From contig JAISWM010000054.1 of assembly GCA_031270785.1 (NCBI GenBank), forward strand, positions 1 to 9,600: a stretch of 9,600 bases of DNA, written 5' to 3'. The DNA is from Oscillospiraceae bacterium (lineage in GTDB: Bacteria > Bacillota > Clostridia > Oscillospirales > Acutalibacteraceae). Made by a program: the position numbers and the translations under genes. Positions 5,742-9,600 of the stretch are shown here, piece after piece (positions within the stretch are counted from its first letter, which is position 1; every line of letters starts with the position of its first letter). The notes under the pieces are model-generated. The model was not told where the DNA came from. It made no database searches and saw only the letters and a list, made by a program, of their open reading frames with translations.

Positions 5742-5978
5742 GAATGTGCAAACAAAATAACGGTGCCATTGGTACGGGTAACTATAAAGTGGATAGAAAC
5801 GGTCGGTAAAAATGTGATTTTCAGCCGACTGTAATATTTACAAATTTGCAAAAATCAAAAAATTACCCAAAAAACAACTCATATTTATTATTTTAGAAGG
5901 AATTCAAAAAATTACAAGCGTTTTTGAGAAAAAATTTTCGCCCAGCCTTTGGGTATTTTTTATTTCTAAATAGTTTTT
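5742..5978. other. Gene-free spacer with a strong hairpin
   Basis: No open frame with a ribosome binding site is present. A hairpin at 5799-5832 pairs ACGGTCGG with CCGACTGT (8 pairs, one G-U), encloses a second AAAAT/ATTTT stem and has a GTG loop. It could be part of a small RNA or a leader. Further on, CCCAgcctttGGG at about 5941-5953, followed by TATTTTTT, is a weak plus-strand terminator candidate. The rest is plain AT-rich DNA. Confidence 0.4.
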
Positions 5979-6151
5979 GGGTCATGTCTCAAAATAATTA
6001 AAACTTCTTCTTTCTCTCCCCCGCCTTCGGGGGATGGGAAAAGAAGAGATTTCAACTGTTTTGAGACACAGCCGGAGATTTTGATGCAAAGCCATTTTTT
6101 AAGTGATGCATTTTTCGATAGTTTGCGCTCTGTGAGATTTACGGACAGGTC
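5979..6151. repeat. Family B copy 9 joined to the right half of family C
   Basis: B copy 9 (5979-6073) is unusual because both arms are of the TCATGTCTC type (GGGTCATGTCTCAAAAT and, inverted, GTGTCTCAAAACAGTTGAA). It is followed by GGAGATTTTGATGCAAAG, the C-internal site, and then the C right half ending GGACAGGTCT at 6151. The left half of C is absent. The next bases belong to a family A arm that is read by the adjoining gene. Confidence 0.72.
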
Positions 6152-6693
6152 TAATATAAATAATACCACGTTTTTAAACCGATTGCAATTAAATCATTAT
6201 TCCTCCTTGCGCACCTAGTATATGCGGTTTCAAATGCGTTTGCGTGTGCGGTGGCTTGTTCGTGGGTATGTCTCCTTATTGCTATTTCATCTGCATGTGC
6301 CGTTGCCCATATTGCACTATGCCCACCGTTTATCGCATTTACAAATGTAGTCGCATATAAGCCTACCACTTGATTATTTCCCCAAGACATTACGGTTAAA
6401 AACATGTCTGCATATAGAGCTGAATCTTGACTATTATGTCCTGTTGCTATTTGGTTTGCATAAGCCACTGCCCACAAAAGAGTTTTCCCATTTGCTATTG
6501 CGCGTGCGTATTCGTCTGAATATATATTTGCATAGTTGTCCGCATCTTGTCGGCTCATCTTTCCTTTGTTTATACTGACATTATATGCAGCGCGCCATTG
6601 ATCAGTATCTCTAAATGCTGAAACTCCAAAAATGGACAAACTACTAAACAATACGGCACAACTAATAAAAACTTTTAACTTATTCTTTTTCAC
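6151..6693 (-). CDS. Exported protein with about 19-residue alanine/tyrosine repeats
   Basis: The product is 180 residues. It starts at GTG with AAGGAG 8 bases upstream. Residues 1-26 form a signal peptide (ending GVSA) and no other membrane segment is visible. From about 52 to 158 a loose repeat recurs, with Tyr-Ala or His-Ala followed by hydrophobic and Ala positions, then a Gly turn (YATTFVNAINGGHSAIWA at 113-130 is a clear unit). Cores lie near 54, 78, 94, 113, 133 and 149. The pattern suggests stacked short helices, so a secreted or surface repeat protein; I do not recognise the family and assign no function. The last seven residues (KTWYYLY) and the stop are encoded by repeat DNA: a family A arm followed by the end of family C. 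The original C-terminus has therefore probably been replaced or trimmed. It is monocistronic with its own promoter. Confidence 0.8.
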   Translation of the reverse strand: MKKNKLKVFISCAVLFSSLSIFGVSAFRDTDQWRAAYNVSINKGKMSRQDADNYANIYSDEYARAIANGKTLLWAVAYANQIATGHNSQDSALYADMFLTVMSWGNNQVVGLYATTFVNAINGGHSAIWATAHADEIAIRRHTHEQATAHANAFETAYTRCARRNNDLIAIGLKTWYYLY

Positions 6694-6733
6694 AATTTTT
6701 CTCCTTAATTAATTTATAATCGGTTGCCGCATC

Positions 6734-6762
6734 ATATTAACACTAAATCAATAAAATTTCAA
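6734..6762 (-). promoter_or_regulatory. Sigma-A-type promoter for the repeat protein gene
   Basis: On the minus strand TTGAAA (6757-6762) and TAATAT (6734-6739) are 17 bases apart, about 40 bases upstream of the GTG start. The -35 box matches 5 of 6 consensus bases and the -10 box 4 of 6. Confidence 0.5.
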
Positions 6763-6779
6763 TATATTTTTTTAAAAAT

Positions 6780-6902
6780 TAATAGGCCTGTCCTAAAGCA
6801 GTAATTTGTAATTGTAAATATTTATAGCCGTTACGATTTAAAACAGTCCCCCAAAAGTAGGTGGTAGTCCAAATTAGTTAATGATATCTTCCCCCCGCCC
6901 AA
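6780..6902. repeat. C end remnant and truncated B copy 10
   Basis: AATAGGCCTGTCC at 6781-6793 is a relic of the C terminus AATAGACCTGTCC. From 6860, GGTGGTAGTCCAAATTAG and CTTCCCCCCGCCC form the left half of a B element. It stops in the stem and has no matching right half; unrelated sequence and a different hairpin follow. This is the last recognisable chromosomal repeat block before the recombinase module. Confidence 0.65.
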
Positions 6903-6909
6903 TAAATTA

Positions 6910-6933
6910 TCGCCCCGCTTACCGGCGGGGCGA
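6910..6933 (-). terminator. Strong hairpin downstream of the recombinase gene
   Basis: TCGCCCCGC and GCGGGGCGA pair over 9 bases around a 6-base loop. On the minus strand the stem is followed by TAATTTATT, a weak U-tract, so it may end transcription coming from the recombinase gene about 85 bases upstream. It could instead be another palindromic repeat core. Confidence 0.45.
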
Positions 6934-7016
6934 CAGTTTAAAGACTTTAGTCAGTTGAGCGGGCGAGTTGTTAATAGTAACACACACCAGATGGGGCATT
7001 AAACCTAGGCTGAAAG

Positions 7017-8522
7017 CTAAACTTTCCAAGTTATTTCCAATTTGCCATCCTTAACGTGGATCACTTTTATTAAACAATCAACAACCTGATATTTTTCGTC
7101 AAAGTTGATTTTATTCCACTGATTAATGTAGTCAGAAATTTTCCCAACATCTGTACCTGAATTGCCCTTTGATAAAATCAAAATATTTTCTTGAAGCTGT
7201 TTTCTTTCGATATCAAGAATTTCAATCTTTTCGTTGATGTATTTCATTAATATTGAATTAGCACCCGCAACTTTTTCCAATAATGATTCTATCTCCTTAT
7301 CAATTTGAGTAATTCTTATTTTGTGTTTGTTGATTTTCGGGTCTGAAACGCGATTTTTTTGTCTGCAAAGAATTTTGAATTCCGAAAGTTTATTTTTCAT
7401 CTCTTGAAAAACATGTGGTTCTAAACTATCAACTCTAACCGTTCTAAGTAAACAACCATTCTTTTCGTTATATTTTCCTCTGCAGCGAAAATATTTTGTT
7501 CCTGCCAGATTGGCCGCAATTGTCAGTGAACTATTGCAAAGACCACATCTAACTTTTCCTATTAGCCACGAATGCTTGCCTTTCCCTCGATGAAATTGCT
7601 TATTTGCCAGGCTTTTGATTCTGCACTGCAACCATTCTTGAGACGAAATTATTCCTTCGTGCGGTGCTAGTACCAAAATTTTGTTCTTTATACGAATTAT
7701 CGATTTGGGTTTGTTCCTGTTTTCCTCATTTGTATAAAGATAGCAACCGTTTGTGCCGATAAAATCTGAAACATCGCCAACTATGTTAGCTCCTTGACTT
7801 TTAAAGAAATCATAAACATCGGGATCTGCCCGCACATACGCTGCGTTGTAAATTATACGGGTTACTCTGCTCCTATCCCATAATTTTCCTTGAATATTTT
7901 TTATGTGATTATTATTCAGATGAATTAAAATATCTCCAATAGAAGTTTGGGGATTAGAATACAAAGAAAAAATCAATTTTATTTGTTCTTCCGCTTCAGG
8001 AATCAGTACGTACTTTGAAGTTTTAATTCCGTCTACAATAGTCTTTTCAAGTCTATATCCATAAGGTACGTTTCCACCCATGTAAAACCCCTTTTGGCAT
8101 CTTGAATAGTGGGTATCGATGGAACGTTTTTGAATGGTTTCTCTTTCTAGCTGCGCGAACACTATACAGATATTTAGCATAGCCCTACCCATTGGAGTAG
8201 AGGTATCAAATTTTTCTGTTGATGAAACGAATTCAACATTGTGTTTGTGAAAAAACTCCATCATGTTGGAAAAATCGAGAATTGAACGGCTTATACGATC
8301 AAGTTTGTAAACAATAACTTTTTCTATTAATCCCTGTTCAATGTCAGAGCATAGCTGCGTAAAAGCCGGTCTGTTCGTGTTTTTACCGCTAAATCCTTTA
8401 TCTACATACTCCTTATATTTCTCACCTCTGGATTCATATTTACAAAAATCAAGTTGACTTTCGACAGAAATACTGTCTTTTTTGTCAACGGATTGTCGGC
8501 CATAATGCGCGTTATACATCAT
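7017..8522 (-). CDS. Large serine recombinase (site-specific integrase/excisionase)
   Basis: The product is 501 residues. It would integrate and excise a mobile element by serine recombination between short attachment sites. The N-terminal catalytic domain has YGRQS at 7-11, with Ser11 the likely nucleophile and Arg9 beside it, then YKLDRISRS at 72-80 and QLERE at 124-128. A recombinase DNA-binding region (about 150-300), a zinc ribbon (C326-x2-C329, C347, C357) and a coiled coil (about 401-455) follow, the usual order for the large type. All catalytic landmarks are present, so it is probably active. I chose ATG at 8522 because AGGAG lies just upstream. An upstream GTG at 8564 would add 14 residues but falls at the predicted transcription start. 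It is third in line after the sigma-like gene and the small gene on the same strand, and has its own promoter. Confidence 0.94.
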   Translation of the reverse strand: MMYNAHYGRQSVDKKDSISVESQLDFCKYESRGEKYKEYVDKGFSGKNTNRPAFTQLCSDIEQGLIEKVIVYKLDRISRSILDFSNMMEFFHKHNVEFVSSTEKFDTSTPMGRAMLNICIVFAQLERETIQKRSIDTHYSRCQKGFYMGGNVPYGYRLEKTIVDGIKTSKYVLIPEAEEQIKLIFSLYSNPQTSIGDILIHLNNNHIKNIQGKLWDRSRVTRIIYNAAYVRADPDVYDFFKSQGANIVGDVSDFIGTNGCYLYTNEENRNKPKSIIRIKNKILVLAPHEGIISSQEWLQCRIKSLANKQFHRGKGKHSWLIGKVRCGLCNSSLTIAANLAGTKYFRCRGKYNEKNGCLLRTVRVDSLEPHVFQEMKNKLSEFKILCRQKNRVSDPKINKHKIRITQIDKEIESLLEKVAGANSILMKYINEKIEILDIERKQLQENILILSKGNSGTDVGKISDYINQWNKINFDEKYQVVDCLIKVIHVKDGKLEITWKV

Positions 8523-8570
8523 TTTCTCTCCTAAAATTTGATGTATATAAAAATAGCCGCTCACACTGAA

Positions 8571-8599
8571 ATTATAGCATAAAGCGGACTATTAGTAAA
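8571..8599 (-). promoter_or_regulatory. Promoter of the serine recombinase gene
   Basis: On the minus strand TTTACT (8594-8599) and a perfect TATAAT (8571-8576) are 17 bases apart, with an extended -10 TG one base upstream of the -10 box. Transcription would start near 8564, leaving a leader of about 40 bases ahead of the AGGAG and the ATG at 8522. This position argues against the longer reading of the recombinase. Confidence 0.7.
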
Positions 8600-8616
8600 T
8601 ACTCATTAAATTAATT

Positions 8617-8784
8617 TTAATGTTTTCGTGTCGGAACGTATTTTTTGAATATTTCAAATAATTTGCCCTCAATGTCTCTTTTTATTTTTTCTTTCTCATC
8701 GGGTTCATATTTAGGCACCAAATGAGTGGTGATAAATTCCGAATCTTTTGTTACATATTTCTTGTAGTTCGGAGTGTACAACAC
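8617..8784 (-). CDS. Small hypothetical protein of the mobile module (55 residues)
   Basis: The gene starts GTG-TTG with AAAGGAGG seven bases upstream, an excellent site. It runs 55 codons to TAA, with sequence beginning MLYTPNYKKYVTKDSE and ending KYVPTRKH. It is highly charged (many Lys and Glu) with no membrane segment or cysteine, and the middle (EPDEKEKIKRDIEGKLFEIF) looks like an amphipathic helix. I do not recognise the family. Its place between a sigma-like gene and a serine recombinase suggests a co-regulated accessory, perhaps a DNA-binding or recombination directionality partner, but that is inference from position only. The second codon, TTG, could also be the start. It may have its own promoter at 8916-8943 and ends just before the recombinase promoter. 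Confidence 0.72.
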   Translation of the reverse strand: MLYTPNYKKYVTKDSEFITTHLVPKYEPDEKEKIKRDIEGKLFEIFKKYVPTRKH

Positions 8785-8915
8785 AAAAATTCCTCCTTTG
8801 TTTTTTGATTCTGTTTTTCCGTTTGCTGTGGGGGTTGTACCATCAGTCCCAGGAAAAATATTTAATTTTCAATGTGCATTTTTGGGGTGAGAATTCTTCT
8901 GAAGAAAAATACCTC

Positions 8916-8943
8916 TCTATATATAGGGTGCTTAAAGCGTCAA
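8916..8943 (-). promoter_or_regulatory. Possible promoter for the small gene, beside a hairpin
   Basis: On the minus strand TTGACG (8938-8943) and TATAGA (8916-8921) are 16 bases apart, between the end of the sigma-like gene and the small gene. The -35 box abuts a hairpin, AAAAACC-gat-GGTTTTT (8942-8958), that could weakly terminate transcription from the sigma-like gene. Confidence 0.4.
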
Positions 8944-8961
8944 AAACCGATGGTTTTTTGT

Positions 8962-9399
8962 TTAAAAGCTTTCTAAAATTTTCTTTAAGTTTTGAAGACC
9001 TAGAGAAATAGCGACTTCCACGTTTCTTAGTTCGCATTTTTCAATATCCGCAATTTGTTGATTCGTAAGGTTATAAAAAAATCTTAAAATAATTCTCCTT
9101 CTTTGTTTTTCAGAAAGTTTGCCCAACGCTTTTTGCAGCATTTCGTTTGAAAGTTCATGAAAATACGCATTTTCTGCGCTTTCACAAATCAACACTTCAT
9201 CTGGCTTTTGGTTATTTTGCCTTTCTAAAATTTCTTCAAGTGAAACTTCTAACTTTCTATTGCCCGAATGTTTTCGCTTTTTGTAGTTTTGATAATTTTC
9301 GCTGCCGCTGAATTCTTTGTCCGCTTTCCAGACGTCAAAACTAACCTCGACTTCAGTAATAGAGCCGTCGAAGTTGATTGTCTTTATTGTTTTTTCCAA
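8962..9399 (-). CDS. Sigma-70 region-4-like protein of a mobile element
   Basis: The product is 145 residues. Residues 86-143 resemble sigma-70 region 4: a helical lead (LQKALGKLSEKQRRRIILRF at 88-107) and a helix-turn-helix (LTNQQIADIEKCELRNVEVAISLGLQNLKKIL at about 111-142, key residues N113, Q115, A117, V127, L134). No region 2 is visible, so it is not a full sigma factor. Such small proteins are common in clostridial conjugative and mobilizable elements, where they probably control element genes. The start is taken as TTG at 9399 because GGAGG lies eight bases before it. An upstream TTG at 9489 falls inside a terminator-like hairpin and has no ribosome site. The N-terminal part (KTIKTINFDGSITEVEVS) looks like the natural beginning of this family. 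The ribosome site can be masked by pairing in the leader. Confidence 0.85.
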   Translation of the reverse strand: MEKTIKTINFDGSITEVEVSFDVWKADKEFSGSENYQNYKKRKHSGNRKLEVSLEEILERQNNQKPDEVLICESAENAYFHELSNEMLQKALGKLSEKQRRRIILRFFYNLTNQQIADIEKCELRNVEVAISLGLQNLKKILESF

Positions 9400-9407
9400 A
9401 TTTATTT

Positions 9408-9455
9408 CCTCCGAAATTTCAAAATTTTCAATTGAAAAATCGAAAGATTCGGAGG
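9408..9455 (-). promoter_or_regulatory. Leader able to mask the sigma-like gene's ribosome binding site
   Basis: On the minus strand CCTCCGAA (9448-9455) is a perfect complement of TTCGGAGG (9408-9415), which contains the ribosome binding site of the sigma-like gene. The 32 bases between include a TTTTCAATTGAAAA palindrome and further A/U pairs that would extend the stem. The folded form would block translation. No known riboswitch is recognised. Confidence 0.55.
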
Positions 9456-9473
9456 TGCTCGTATGTTTCCATG

Positions 9474-9498
9474 AAAAAAAACCGTCCAAAAAGACAGG
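9474..9498 (-). terminator. Terminator-like hairpin in the leader of the sigma-like gene
   Basis: On the minus strand CC-t-GTC pairs with GAC-GG around TTTTTG (5 pairs with one bulged T) and is followed directly by eight T residues. It lies about 75 bases before the TTG start. It would either insulate the gene from transcription entering from the right or act as an attenuator. Confidence 0.5.
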
Positions 9499-9546
9499 TT
9501 AGCCACGAAAAAAGTTTAAAAAATTGCAAAAAAACGCAAAATTTCC

Positions 9547-9575
9547 TTGACAAAATTCTAGGGCATTTCTACAAT
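9547..9575 (+). promoter_or_regulatory. Strong plus-strand promoter pointing out of the window
   Basis: TTGACA (9547-9552, perfect -35) and TACAAT (9570-9575, 5 of 6) are 17 bases apart. Transcription would start at about 9582, inside the TGTGC array, and run rightward to a gene not in the window. It is divergent from the sigma-like gene. Confidence 0.7.
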
Positions 9576-9578
9576 CCC

Positions 9579-9600
9579 GCTGTGCTGTGCTGTGCTGTGC
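9579..9600 (+). repeat. TGTGC pentanucleotide tandem array, cut by window end
   Basis: Four perfect TGTGC units occupy 9581-9600, preceded by GC that fits the same register. The array reaches the window edge, so the full number is unknown. It begins at the predicted transcription start of the promoter at 9547-9575. Confidence 0.9.

Noticed and set aside
8523..8564. A longer recombinase starting at GTG 8564
   Set aside because: The start would coincide with the predicted transcription start and lacks a ribosome site, whereas AGGAG stands just upstream of the ATG at 8522.
8748..9011. Plus-strand open frame of 87 codons
   Set aside because: It is antisense to the small gene's ribosome site and the end of the sigma-like gene; no ribosome site of its own.

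Overview
The window reads as an AT-rich, low-GC Gram-positive chromosome segment, most like a member of the Clostridia. The basis is codon and base use, strong GGAGG-type ribosome binding sites, a four-cysteine RecO, an Arg-His-Gln-Lys tRNA group, and a sigma-like protein / large serine recombinase module of the kind found on clostridial mobile elements. The species cannot be named from the sequence. Low gene density and repeat-filled spacers would suit a host-restricted or degrading genome, but that is inference.

Layout. 1-621: no convincing gene; an unexplained GC-richer stretch, then repeat fragments. 727-1518 (-): MscS-type mechanosensitive channel. 1557-2137: a nest of palindromic repeats. 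2138-3256 (+): exported, membrane-anchored protein with a cohesin-like and a cadherin-like beta-sandwich region. 3257-3808: more nested repeats. 3849-4628 (-): RecO. 4648-4946: repeats. 4974-5620 (-): four tRNAs in two pairs (Lys, Gln; His, Arg) separated by a repeat with another inserted in it. 5636-6151: repeats and a short structured stretch. 6151-6693 (-): exported protein of about 19-residue helical-looking repeats whose last residues come from repeat DNA. 6780-7016: repeat remnants and a strong hairpin. 7017-9399 (-): mobile-element module of sigma-70 region-4-like protein, a 55-residue small protein, and a large serine recombinase. The right edge has a strong outward (+) promoter that runs straight into a TGTGC pentanucleotide array.

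The main discovery is that nearly all intergenic DNA left of about 7000 is built from four small palindromic inverted-repeat families, called here A, B, C and D, inserted into one another. Insertion history can be read directly: B inserts with an 8-bp target duplication (three cases), and C inserted into A with a 3-bp duplication (ATT). C carrying B at one fixed site recurs, so it seems to spread as a unit. None of these units encodes a transposase, so they would be non-autonomous (MITE-like). They abut or supply gene ends: the MscS stop codon, the end of the helical-repeat protein, the DNA just after the cohesin-like gene, the DNA just upstream of the RecO ribosome binding site, and the middle of the tRNA group.

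The recombinase module looks like one terminus of an integrated element extending beyond position 9600. Its sigma-like gene has a leader with an intrinsic-terminator-like hairpin and a perfect 8-bp sequence complementary to its ribosome binding site, so its expression may be gated. Family names are from recalled motifs; no database search was possible.
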